Below, piece by piece: positions 56,301 through 64,000 of a stretch of DNA of 64,000 bases. Every line of letters begins with the position of its first letter. Position 1 is the stretch's first letter. The notes beneath the pieces were generated by a model. It searched no databases and was not told the DNA's origin. It saw nothing but the letters and a program-made list of their open reading frames with translations. A program made the translations under genes and the position numbers. This stretch comes from Branchiostoma floridae (lineage: Eukaryota; Chordata; Leptocardii; Amphioxiformes; Branchiostomatidae), in contig NC_049990.1 in the NCBI RefSeq assembly GCF_000003815.2, positions 9,002,290-9,066,289 of the forward strand. The letters run 5' to 3'.

Positions 56301-59300
56301 ATGAGTCCATGGAGTAGTATACGAAAAGTATGATATAAAAGACACCGCAAGCTACACAAGACGTAAAGAGAATAGTCGTGGGTACTTTTTGTGTATATTT
56401 TTATTGATACATTTCTATTTTTCGTTGCCACAAATAGCCCGGCCGGGCCCCGGTTTGGAAATGTGACGTTAACCTAAATCGAGTAATAGATACTCTCCAA
56501 GCAGAGGTTTGGCTCCGGCTGTGTTATACATGATGTCCAGCTGGCACAGAGAGGAAGTGCAGAAATTCCAGAGGCTCCCTGCCCGGCCGGCCCCCCCACC
56601 TCACCCGTCCATCTGTGCGTACTAATTAACAAGCCTGGGTGATTACACCCGATGATATACACAGCCTGTCGCCTCTTATCTATGCCTGTAGGAAACGTCT
56701 TTCCCTCATTTCATCGGATCGGCGACTAGAGCTCAATTTAGGGTCATCTGAAATGGACGGAAAGCCGCAAATTGGTGAACTTTTCCTCGTTATCTCGTGG
56801 CACGACATTCCAAAATATTCCATATGGTGGTCAAAGTGGAGACAAATAATACCACATCTGTGGTAGTAAATTGATACGAATGTTTAGATTGTGGTAAATC
56901 AACGCGTTAATTTATAGTTTTTTTAATACTTGATAATATGAATGTTGCAAGGCAACAAGATAAAAAATAACTAATATCATATCATCATCATCATCCAGGC
57001 GTGAAAGGCGAATCAAAAGGCGAATGAACATCAATTATTGTGGTTTACCCTTCTTGTCAGAGTCCCTTTCTTAGTTGTTCAGATCTGCAATGCCAAAAAC
57101 CTCCTTTGTATTCCAAGGAGTTTCAAGGTAAACATGACAGAAGAAGCAGCACATCATCTGCACACATATTCTAACTAACGTTACTCAAAATCAAATGAAA
57201 ACAATTGAAATCGCGACGTAAAATGATCAGTGTTAAAAACTGCAAAGATCTATTTGACTTTAAATTCAGATCAAGGACCTTGTTCAGATTTAAATGTAAT
57301 GAATGCTTCACACATATTTGAGAGATCTTGGAAGGGCCTGCATGTGCGAGGGTGGCTCTTTGCTAAACTCAGAAAAAGAGAGACTAATCTCCAGACAGAT
57401 CTACCGGTGGCATAAGGAGTTAAGCTGGCCAAGGAGAGTTCTGGACTAGACCCTTATGCCTAAACTCCTTATGCCACTGGTAGATCTGCCTGGAGATTAG
57501 AGCGGCTACGTACTGCCCATGGCTTTAGGGGGCGATCACACGATTGAGTGTGTTTGAGTTCCATATTGTCATAGAGAAATCTGTTTTGAGAAATTTGTTG
57601 ATCTAGCGAAAGTTAGCCTGATTAAATCTCGCTTATAGCAGCCCGCCAAACATCCGCCGGCCCTCTTTTACGCGGGGAGGGGCCAGTTACAGCCCTGGAC
57701 AGCGGAGTTTGTGTTACACAGACTAAGCGAAAGTTTGTGGGGAAAATTGTATTTTTCTCCGACTTTTACCAATTTACATGGAATTTAAACGTTAACGCCT
57801 GATAATGCCCTACCTTGACTCGAACATGTTGTTACCTACATACAAACGTTATAACTGTCCATACACTGAAACAGCCCGCATAACTGGGAGTAATTGGGCG
57901 GCTGGCATCCTTCCGAGCTGAGGACATCTCCAGTTAATGAAAACCTTACACATTTTGGAGCGGAAAAGGTAAATTGAACGGTTGACTGACCGTATGCTGA
58001 CATGGCATTGCGTGAAAAGAATAACAGCATGTCTCAAGGGCGATGTGGTTAACTTGAAGTACAATTGACATAAGGGCCCAGTCGCAAAAGTCGTATGATC
58101 GTCATGAGATCGCAAAATATAGGCTTGGGGGGGGGGGGGGGGCAAGGCGTTCGCCTGAGATCCTTGGCGGTTGGTTCTGACTTCTGTCAGTGCTTGAAAA
58201 TTGTACACCAGAATTTATTTTAACACGTATGACAGACGGTATGTAATTTTGTCCATCGATGGTTGTAGATCCTTTTTATCTAATTTTACAATAGGATAAT
58301 AATAACTGTCTTCCACGAGTTTTACTTCAAAGAATTTATCTTATAAACCTTCCAAATGCTTGGATCGAACTTTATCATAACATTTTTTAAACGATCGGGT
58401 TTTCTGACAATGCAATGCACTTCGCCCCAGAAAGTGACTGTCAGCGTCGCTGGTCAGAAAACATTACGATTTTCTACCCCCAATATCTGCTTGGAGATTA
58501 ACGGGTCCATTTTTCTTTGCCTGCGAAGCGCTAGGGTCCGGTCACATAAATTTCTTCGATCGTTCGAAATCAAAATCGTATGACGGCCGGTCTTCCATAG
58601 TGATCGCGTAATTTAACCCATAACGACGGTTAAACGCCAAATCTTCAAACTCGAACTTTATCAAAATACTTCTTGTCATAATATCATATTACTTTCACGT
58701 CTTTTATTGGTTCTAACGACATTTTGTGAACAGGGCGAAAAATCACTTCAGTATGGTTTTCATTAGGCGTTCAAAACAAGTCTGTTCGCCTAACCAAGGA
58801 CGGCTATGTTTACAAACGCCTTGATGATAATTACACTAAATGGTATGTCTAGTTATATTGAGAATAAAACAATCAGAAAGAAACCGTTCTCAATATCATC
58901 AGACATTCAATTATTAACATCCAATTTTATACAGTATCTTCCATAACCAAAATTATGAATTCGGAACAGCTGTCTCCTAGCTTCAACCATCATCATATGT
59001 TTATTTATTTTTTCAGGATCTTTCGATTCAACGCTAAATCGATAATTTATGCATATTCCATAATTCATTTCAACAATATTCCAAAACAGAGAACAGCATT
59101 GCAAATTACTGCTCTAGCGACACGAAAGAACTACATCCTAGAAACTAAGAAAGTGTGTAAATCTTCTGATTAATGAGAAAGAAATTAGTAGTTTAAGTAG
59201 TTGTAATTTACGTACTTACCTCAGTCACAGTAGCTATACAAGCGACAATAATCAGTACAAGAACGGCAGCCTTGCGTACGGTGAGTTGGAACGAGTCCAT
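44328..59300 (-). CDS. Astacin-kringle-LDLa-CCP multidomain secreted metalloprotease, complete, 1028 aa
   Basis: Eighteen exons from ATG 59300 to stop 44328: 59220-59300, 55724-55921, 54725-54830, 54015-54153, 53489-53576, 53166-53270, 52584-52682, 52012-52141, 51636-51758, 50730-50845, 50112-50247, 49494-49685, 48645-48836, 47857-48192, 46966-47202, 46211-46608, 44968-45112, 44328-44593 (3087 nt). Signal peptide 1-27; acidic Asp/Tyr-rich propeptide; furin-like KRPKRK before the astacin domain (about 106-315). The zinc site is [19 protein letters not shown] (His210, 214, 220; Glu211), the Met-turn SIMHY (265-269), and four Cys are at astacin positions, so it should be active. Then a six-Cys segment (316-356), kringle 1 (357-440), LDLa (466-502), CCP-like 505-568, 625-680 and 690-759 with six Cys each (selectin type), Pro/Thr and Lys-Pro-Thr linkers, kringles 2 (855-940) and 3 (945-1028). 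Domain borders are phase-1. Confidence 0.9.
45126..45230. repeat. GAAA-rich microsatellite
   Basis: Interrupted GAAA/GATA runs just upstream of the kringle-2 second-half exon (intronic on the minus strand, where they form a pyrimidine tract). Confidence 0.85.
45241..45936. mobile_element. Tc1/mariner-type non-autonomous element, 696 bp, TA duplicated
   Basis: Perfect 22-bp inverted ends (GAGTCCATTCCAAGACACC... at 45241-45262, complement at 45915-45936). TA lies directly outside on both sides (45239-45240, 45937-45938). The interior is AT-rich with 'taccattttttgtaaat' repeats and no transposase. In an intron of the astacin gene. Confidence 0.88.
46350..46600 (-). repeat. Coding Lys-Pro-Thr repeat (linker before kringle 2)
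   Basis: Within the exon 46211-46608, about 25 imperfect KPT / xKPTV units (from [10 protein letters not shown] to [10 protein letters not shown]) form a basic, proline-rich linker of roughly 85 residues. Repeats are degenerate at DNA level (ggtttgacagtggg-like units). Confidence 0.85.
46686..46800. repeat. Local direct duplication ('gagaagcgact...tatata')
   Basis: 'agagaagcgactatatatagcgta' and 'gagaagcgactgtatatagtgta' are direct copies 55 bp apart, in an intron of the astacin gene. Confidence 0.6.
47405..47616. mobile_element. Foldback MITE, 'gatcgtcgtacgat' family
   Basis: The left end 'gggcgtggtcacaaaggt' plus 'gcgatcgtcgtacgat' is inverted at the right as 'atcgtacgacaaccgc' plus 'acctatgtgatcgagccc'. 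Intronic. Confidence 0.65.
48795..48910 (-). repeat. Duplication of a CCP exon start with its splice acceptor
   Basis: 48795-48849 and 48856-48910 are 55-bp direct copies, 61 bp apart. On the minus strand the inner copy contains the true acceptor and first codons of the 48645-48836 exon. The outer copy repeats the acceptor and nine codons but then reads TAA, so its use would truncate the protein. Confidence 0.85.
50955..51254. mobile_element. TIR element, 'AGCCCCTGTCACAC' family, copy 1
   Basis: Left AAGCCCCTGTCACAC and right GTGTGACAGGGGCTT are perfect inverted ends. The interior has 'accatggtttggaggtag' and 'gaccttggttggggagtgg' blocks. A second copy ends at 55442. Intronic in the astacin gene. 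Confidence 0.75.
53090..53160. mobile_element. MITE end fragment, 'TCTCCAAGCAGATC' family
   Basis: 'ggccggctacacagcttttgatactatcttatgctactgtaggatctgattggagatta' matches the copies at 13878 and 21063. Adjoins the donor of the zinc-site exon. Confidence 0.6.
53609..53830. mobile_element. Foldback repeat, 'cgtacgat' family
   Basis: 'ggtgacattcgccatacgatcatcgtacga' pairs with 'gtcgcacggcatcctacgattgtcacc' at the other side. Intron of the astacin gene. Confidence 0.55.
54245..54440 (+). repeat. CCTCCATGAAA-family interspersed repeat fragment
   Basis: Starts 'tttaacctccttgg' and ends with the 'gttctggacatcctatggttatgacctt' block of the family. Confidence 0.55.
55140..55442. mobile_element. TIR element, 'AGCCCCTGTCACA' family, copy 2
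   Basis: The right end 'tgtgacaggggctt' and the internal 'agaccatggttgggagtagg' and 'tgggaagg' blocks match the copy at 50955-51254. The left end is worn ('ccgtgtcataaatag'). Confidence 0.55.
56062..56200. repeat. Dispersed direct repeat, copy 1 (copy 2 at 57600-57715)
   Basis: 'cttagcctgattaaatctcgctta', 'cagcagcccgccaaacatcc' and 'ggggccagttac.gccctggacag' blocks recur in the same order and orientation 1.54 kb downstream, in the same intron of the astacin gene. Confidence 0.8.
56276..56326. repeat. Perfect 21-bp palindrome arms, 9-nt loop
   Basis: 56276-56296 (TTTCGTATACTACTCCATGG...) and 56306-56326 are exact complements. It lies in the large first or second intron of the astacin gene and could extrude as a cruciform. 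Confidence 0.9.
57384..57500. mobile_element. Foldback MITE, 'TCTCCAAGCAGATC' family, near-complete
   Basis: Arms of about 40 bp (CTAATCTCCAGACAGATC... and ...GATCTGCCTGGAGATTAG) with 2-3 mismatches and a loop of about 35 nt. Confidence 0.75.
57600..57715. repeat. Dispersed direct repeat, copy 2
   Basis: Counterpart of 56062-56200. Confidence 0.8.
58078..58245. repeat. 'cgtatgatcgtc' repeat copy with poly-G tract
   Basis: 'cccagtcgcaaaagtcgtatgatcgtc' resembles the foldback family at 47405. A run of about 22 G lies at 58121-58142. Another end-like piece (ggtcacataaatttcttcgatcg) is at 58535. Confidence 0.45.
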
Positions 59301-59647
59301 GGCTGCACAGCACGGTTTTACACGCGATCCAAAGTACAGTTGTTCCAAGAAAGACCCAACAAGCGCCCGGTCAGCCAAACTGACGGTCAAGTCTACGACC
59401 ACACTCCTTCGCACAGCTGCGGCCGCTAGAAATGACTCGTACCACCGCTGGAGATCACGGCTACTATCTTACTATACGTCCGGTGGACTCTCTCTCTCGG
59501 GAACCGCTATGTAAAGTGACCCGCGGGGTTGTGAATTTCTGGCTCTTGTCAGGACTGCCGTGATCAGAACCACATGTGGAGGATGTGTTCCGTCCCGTTG
59601 CCAAGGCGCCCCGGAGCGAGCTCGGCTGGCCGGGCAGGGGGATTATG

Positions 59648-59846
59648 TAGCCTCCATAGCAGGCTCTTGGGGGTCTTTTTTCCGTCTTTATAAATTTGGG
59701 GCTCAAAATACACTTTTGGTGGCCATCTCTTCATGTACTGGGTTGCTTTATTGCCAGCTACGTGGATAATGGCCAGCAAAAGTGTATGACTTATGAGCCA
59801 CCAAAAAGGCGGCAAAAAGGCCCCAGGGAGCCTGGTATGGAGGCTA
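59648..59846. mobile_element. TIR MITE, copy 2 of the GCAGGCTC family, 199 bp
   Basis: Ends TAGCCTCCATAGCAGGCTC and the inverted GAGCCTGGTATGGAGGCTA. GATTAT flanks both sides (59641-59646; 59850-59855), a possible target duplication. Shares 'gtactgggt.gctt' with the copy at 13275. Confidence 0.78.
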
Positions 59847-59904
59847 CAGATTATGCGAGAGTGCGGCGAGAGGCATCCAGACCCAGACGGAGGGCATCGA
59901 TCAC

Positions 59905-60045
59905 TGTCAACTCCTGAAGGGGTGCATCTGTCAATATCAACACCTAAAGGGGTGAAACTATCGCTGTCACTATCAATAATACTAGTAACACCTGAAGGGG
60001 TGCACCCATCAATATCAACACCTGGAGGGGTGCATCTGTAGTCGG
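59905..60045. repeat. Degenerate 'cacctgaaggggtgca' tandem repeat
   Basis: The unit (about 27-30 bp: acctgaaggggtgcatc plus tcaatatcaac) appears five times with drift. It stays open in several frames on both strands, giving long spurious ORFs. It lies in the divergent promoter region between the astacin gene and the 60408 gene. Confidence 0.7.
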
Positions 60046-60345
60046 TAAATACCAACTGTAAAAAAATGCTATGTCTCAAAAGCACCATGTCGATGGCCGA
60101 AGATGTCAAGGCGTCGCTAGTGAGGTCCGGCGAATTTTGGAAATTGTAGCCATCTGAATCGCCATTTCGAAATGCGACAAACAAAATGTCGGCGGTTCCC
60201 GATAAGTCAAAAAGCTGACGTCGCCGGTTTTGACGACCGGCGATTGACCCCCATACTCTGTAACCTCGGGCTATATTCCAACCTCGATACTATCATGAAA
60301 TATGACATAAATTGACTGATTTGAAGTTTTTAGGTCATGTTTCAG

Positions 60346-60382
60346 CCAATCAAAAATCAGTGCATGGCGAGCGCTGTCCAAT
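60346..60382 (+). promoter_or_regulatory. Two CCAAT boxes upstream of the 60408 start
   Basis: CCAAT at 60346-60350 and 60378-60382, each followed by CA/CAA, 58 and 26 bp before the ATG. The second may be inside the 5' UTR, so function is uncertain. Confidence 0.35.
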
Positions 60383-60407
60383 CACAGTTCACTGTCGTAC
60401 AGACAAC

Positions 60408-60855
60408 ATGAAGCCTATCATTTTGTTAATTTTCCCGGTATTGTCAAGTGGTGTCTGCTCTGCTAGTGTGCTCCATTCCAACAGAACATACTGCACGGTA
60501 GGTCTTTTTTCAACCTTTCCTTCATACTTACTGTTGTACAGTCACCTTGCTTATGAAGTATCGAAATTAAAATATGTGACTTAAGAATCTAACACGTTTT
60601 TACGTTAGCGTAGTGATTTCAATCTTGCAGAGATTCCGATCGGAGTGTGTAAATTTGAACCTGGATAGTCAAAAGACTTCAACTTCGATTTATATCATTG
60701 CAAATGTCAATCAAAATTATCTTAGAACTGGGGTTTTGATTGACATTTGCAATTTTGTTAAATATGATTTGATGATGTTTAAAAGACTCTTAGGAGCTTT
60801 GATGTTTGACTTCAGTTTTCTGAAGTTAACTAAACTAAAAGCAGGTCATGTCTAA
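60408..60855 (+). CDS. Signal-peptide exon of a secreted or membrane protein; tentative 105-aa two-exon model
   Basis: The exon 60408-60497 encodes a clear signal peptide (MKPIILLIFPVLSSGVCSAS) plus ten residues (VLHSNRTYCT). It ends in phase 0 at ACG|gtaggt. A good acceptor at 60629-60630 opens a frame (RFRSECVNLNL...) to a stop at 60853-60855, which would give 105 residues. The second exon contains a perfect 20-bp hairpin and no recognised domain, so it may be chance. The true continuation could lie beyond the tandem repeats and outside the window. It is divergent from the astacin gene across 1.1 kb. Confidence 0.4.
60697..60753. repeat. Perfect hairpin, 20-bp arms, 17-nt loop
   Basis: ATTGCAAATGTCAATCAAAA (60697-60716) is exactly complementary to 60734-60753. 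Confidence 0.9.
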
Positions 60856-60914
60856 CTTACATGGGACAAGCTTCTGAAACAAGTCAAGTCTTCAGTTTTA
60901 TTTGTCATGTAAGA

Positions 60915-60999
60915 ATTCAGAGGGGCGAGTAAGAATGGGGATCGAACCCGGGGCGGCAGATTACAAATCCAACGTGCAAACCACAACACCAAAAGCTCT
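60915..60999 (-). mobile_element. tRNA-like SINE head, minus strand
   Basis: The minus strand has GGTTCGATCCCC (box B-like), a TTTGTAA anticodon-like loop and a poor A box. Stem pairing is incomplete, so it is a tRNA-derived repeat rather than a tRNA gene. Confidence 0.4.
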
Positions 61000-61614
61000 A
61001 GAGCCATTGGCGTGGTCAGTTTGGCAGCGCTTGAACCCCACTGTTACAGTCATATGAAGCAAAGAAACTACAGATACAATCGTCGATGGAAAGCACTGTC
61101 GATCTATTGTACAATGCTCTTCAAGAATGATGTATTTCTACGTAGTCAGAGGAGGCCTGTGATACTGACAAAAATTACTTCTCAGCATTCTTTGCAATAC
61201 ACATTCCACATTGGCAGTGCCACAACTGGTACAGTTTGATGTTTAATGTTGGGAAGAATGCCAGGCAGGAATCATTTGCTACACACCTGTATAACACTCC
61301 ATTGAAGCCCCAGTCAAAGCGCTTAACAGCTCAAAAACTCGTACTTTCCCAGAACTGGAGGGGAATTTGTTATCACCAAGCACTGTAGGGACATCCTTTC
61401 TGGGTAGTTTTAAAGAACGCTTGCAGATAGATGTGCAAAAGCTAGGTGTGACGGGTCGTTCGGTGTAATATAACCAGCTGCTGCCGCGCCGCCTGCCTGC
61501 GAAGCTGGTGTGTTTCGCCGAAGGGCGGTTATACCGGCTATATAGATACAGGTCGTAGGCAGGTCTTTCTTAGAAGGATCATCATTTTCACCCTAGGCCC
61601 TATACTGTAAATGG

Positions 61615-61770
61615 CCGCTTCACCGCGAACTTAAAACCACCGCGAACATTTTTCCATGGCAATATTATAAAGAGACTCCAGTGCATGGTGCTACCGCGAA
61701 CTTAAAACCACCGTGAAGAGTCCTTTTTCCTGCTACCGCGAAATTAAATCCCCGCGAACTTAAATACATT
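61615..61770. repeat. 'ccgcgaacttaaaaccaccg' repeat
   Basis: The motif occurs three times in direct orientation between 61630 and 61765, inside an AT-rich unit. Just upstream (61519-61548) is 'agggcggttata..g.ctatatagatac', also found at 15898-15930. Confidence 0.65.
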
Positions 61771-61794
61771 TATAGTATATCATTAACATGGATC

Positions 61795-63000
61795 ATAACA
61801 TTCTGTTGTAACATTCTGTTCAATTGAAGCGACGATAATCATCATCTGTAGATTCTGTAGGCAGCACTGGTTCAGTATATCGTCTCGCAAGGTACAGAAA
61901 TGTTGGCACTTCACTAACACCATGATGGCAACCTCCAGCTCCTGTGAGTAAGTGTGTAGGGTTTCTTTTGTGGGAACATGCTGGGGGCGTTACATCCTTG
62001 TACACATATGCACAGGGGGCAGACGGCTTGACTTCTCCTCAAGAAATGCTGCAAACTTTACGAGATACCTGTGTTTCTCAGCTCATAGCGCTATCGGCTC
62101 CTTTGGGATCTGAACCATCAAAATTTAAAATATCATGTGCCTTTCAAATTTTGTCAGTGGTGGTTAATCTTAAAATTGGTAAGGTCGGCAGGTGTTTGTT
62201 AGAAGGGTCACTGCCCCCTAGGCCCTATCATTAACCTGGATAACATTCTGTTCATTGAAGCGACGATAATCATCTGTGGCAGCACTGGTACAGTATATCG
62301 CCTCGCAAGGTCGGTAGAGCGTTGCCCATTGTTGGACTCAAAGGTTTCAGCCGTAGGCCTCACTCTCACCATGGCAAACCGTGGGTAAGTGTGTAGGGTT
62401 TCTTTTGTGAAAACATGCTCAGGGCCCGGGGCGTTACATCTTTTAAGGCCTGTACACATATACAAAGGGAGCAGAAACGGCATGACTTTTCTCAGAAAGG
62501 CTACAAACTTTATGAGTAACGTGTGTTTCACAGCTCATAATTCTATCGACTCCTTTGGGATCTGAACCATCGGCTCAGTGTCGTCCCGAATCAGAGTCAG
62601 GCTGAACCTGATCAAATACAACATTTTTCCCTAGGCCTTATCATTAGCCTAGGTAACATTCTGTTCAATTGAACGATAATCATCATCTGTGACAGTACTG
62701 GTACAGTATATCGTATGCCTGATCGGTACAGAGTGTTGGCACAGTCAGTGTGAACTGCATTTGGGACTCGTAGATTTCAGCCGTAAGTCTCACTCACACC
62801 ATGGCAAGCCACAGCACTCGTGGGTAAGTTTGTAGGGGTTCCTATGTGGAAACATGCTGGGGGTATTACATCATTGTACACATATGCGCGGGACTGCCAA
62901 CTATACGAGTGACGTGTGTTTCACAGCTTGTAATTCTATCGGCTCCTTTGGGATCTGAACTATCGACTTTGTGGTCCCGATCAGAGTTGATCGAACCACC
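61795..63000. repeat. Tandem repeat, about 420 bp x 3, degenerate
   Basis: Landmarks recur in order: 'aacattctgttcaattgaa' (61799, 62241, 62657), 'gtaagtgtgtagggtttc' (61947, 62383, 62823), and 'ctcctttgggatctgaacc' (62097, 62551, 62943). The copies differ by indels. No gene is seen. Confidence 0.88.
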
Positions 63001-63231
63001 AACTGGGACAAGGACCAGAACTTTTGTCTTACCTGTGACAGGCATTTCATATTTTATAGTATTGTTGGGTATAATATCACGTTGTGTTGTAAGCTTGACT
63101 GTAAGCTTGGTTACAGTCGAGAGGCCCGAAACGTTAAACAGCGATCTAAAAAAATAAGGACATTGCTAAAAAGGAATACAAAAGGTATGTATTTATAGAC
63201 ACAGCTGGCGGTGAAACACTGCCTTCGTGTG

Positions 63232-64000
63232 TCAATTAATTAACACCTGTTTTGTTTCTTTTACTTTCATTACAACACCCCCTATTTTACTTATTAGCTA
63301 TGGGTTTGTTTCTTTCCTTTGTATATATCACTGCAATTTGATGTGCTTAGACTGTGTCCACTTAAAAACAATTCGACAGAGTTGAATGCGGCTGTGCAGG
63401 TGTTCAAAAAATTCAATAAGGGGTCAATGACCCGACCTGAGATGTCTACGGTGTCATCAGGCATCGTCGGTAACGTTACCTATTAGTGCTGAATCGAGTA
63501 AACAACCTTGAGAACTCAGCTTCGCAAACTCGGTTGTTTATGAGGTTTGGTTTGGTTCTGTTTTATTCAGATTTCCATTAGTGATGACTGATACTAGCTA
63601 GTATGTCACTATTCTTCCTGGAGTCCGGGCGAATGACTCAAGTATTTATATAATTAACACCTGTTTTGTTTCTTTTACTTTTCATTACAACACCCCCAGT
63701 TTTACTTATCAACTTAAAGCCTGTTTCTTTCCTTTGTATATAACACTGCAATGTAGATGATTCGATGTGTTTAGTGTGTCCACTTAAAAACAATTCGTCA
63801 GAGTCAAATGTTGATAACAAATTCCAATCTACGATAGTTCTGGGAAAATACGAATTTTTTAACACATCAATCCTAGCTTGGAAACTCTGGTACTTGAAGT
63901 CATGGCTGAATACGGTGTCATCAGGCTTCGTCGGTTACTATTTGTGCTGAATCGAGTTAACAACCTCGAGCTCGGGAACTCAGCTTCGCAAACTTGGTCA
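63232..64000. repeat. Second tandem duplication, about 420-460 bp x 2
   Basis: 'aattaacacctgttttgtttcttttac' through 'cacttaaaaacaattcg.cagagt' (63235 onward) repeats at 63652 onward. 'ggtgtcatcaggc.tcgtcggt' through 'gaactcagcttcgcaaact.gg' repeats at about 63452 and 63914. It runs off the window end. Confidence 0.88.

Noticed and set aside
59564-60184. 206-codon minus-strand open frame
   Set aside because: It runs through a TIR MITE (59648-59846) and a degenerate tandem repeat; no start context, splice support or domain.
60915-60999. tRNA gene on the minus strand
   Set aside because: Box B is good but acceptor and D stems do not pair and box A is poor; more likely a SINE head.
61944-63198. 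Open frames of 75-107 codons at the right end
   Set aside because: All lie in the 420-bp tandem repeat and are not conserved between its copies.

Overview
The window looks like nuclear DNA of an invertebrate chordate, most likely a lancelet (Branchiostoma). This is an inference from three things: every gene is split by GT-AG introns; the domain repertoire is typical of deuterostomes (D8C/uromodulin domain, SULT1-type sulfotransferases, SRCR, kringle, astacin, selectin-type CCP domains); and the introns are packed with short foldback and terminal-inverted-repeat elements, tRNA-like SINE pieces and LINE 3' ends. No prokaryotic or organellar feature is present. Exon joins below were built by hand from splice sites and reading phase. 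Every gene called complete closes to a whole number of codons.

Layout. (1) 2156-5128 (+): the last three exons of a rhodopsin-family GPCR (TM3 to C-terminus, NRY motif). (2) 5937-20516: three cytosolic sulfotransferase genes. A (5937-9518, -) and B (12313-15299, -) are tandem duplicates of 300 and about 298 residues; C (17298-20516, +) is divergent from B and encodes 300 residues. (3) 21201-30014: three consecutive minus-strand genes for small type I membrane proteins: a D8C-TM protein (233 aa), a protein with a very short ectodomain (143 aa) and a Ser/Thr-rich stalk protein (182 aa). (4) 31156-38111 (+): an 850-aa receptor with signal peptide, YWTD beta-propeller, EGF, three SRCR domains, TM and a tail carrying NPxY, YxxM and seven 10-residue repeats. 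(5) 40022-42974 (+): a mucin-like single-pass protein (292 aa) with a membrane-proximal RGD and a cytoplasmic NPAY. (6) 44328-59300 (-): an 18-exon, 1028-aa secreted multidomain metalloprotease: signal peptide, propeptide, astacin domain, Cys-rich segment, kringle, LDLa, three CCP-like domains with Pro/Thr linkers, two more kringles. (7) 60408 onward (+): a signal-peptide exon of a small secreted protein or of a gene that continues further. The last 2.5 kb is degenerate tandem repeat.

Co-operation is not proven. The 21-43 kb block is a run of single-pass surface proteins, four of which carry tyrosine motifs in their tails. Nearly all extracellular exons are flanked by phase-1 introns, the usual signature of exon shuffling. 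The astacin gene is an extracellular protease whose kringle, LDLa and CCP modules suggest binding to proteins or matrix. The sulfotransferases are soluble conjugation enzymes and look like an unrelated neighbouring family. Strongest leads: the domain architectures of the astacin and YWTD-SRCR genes, and a 21-bp minisatellite that multiplies a splice donor in frame behind the second SRCR exon.
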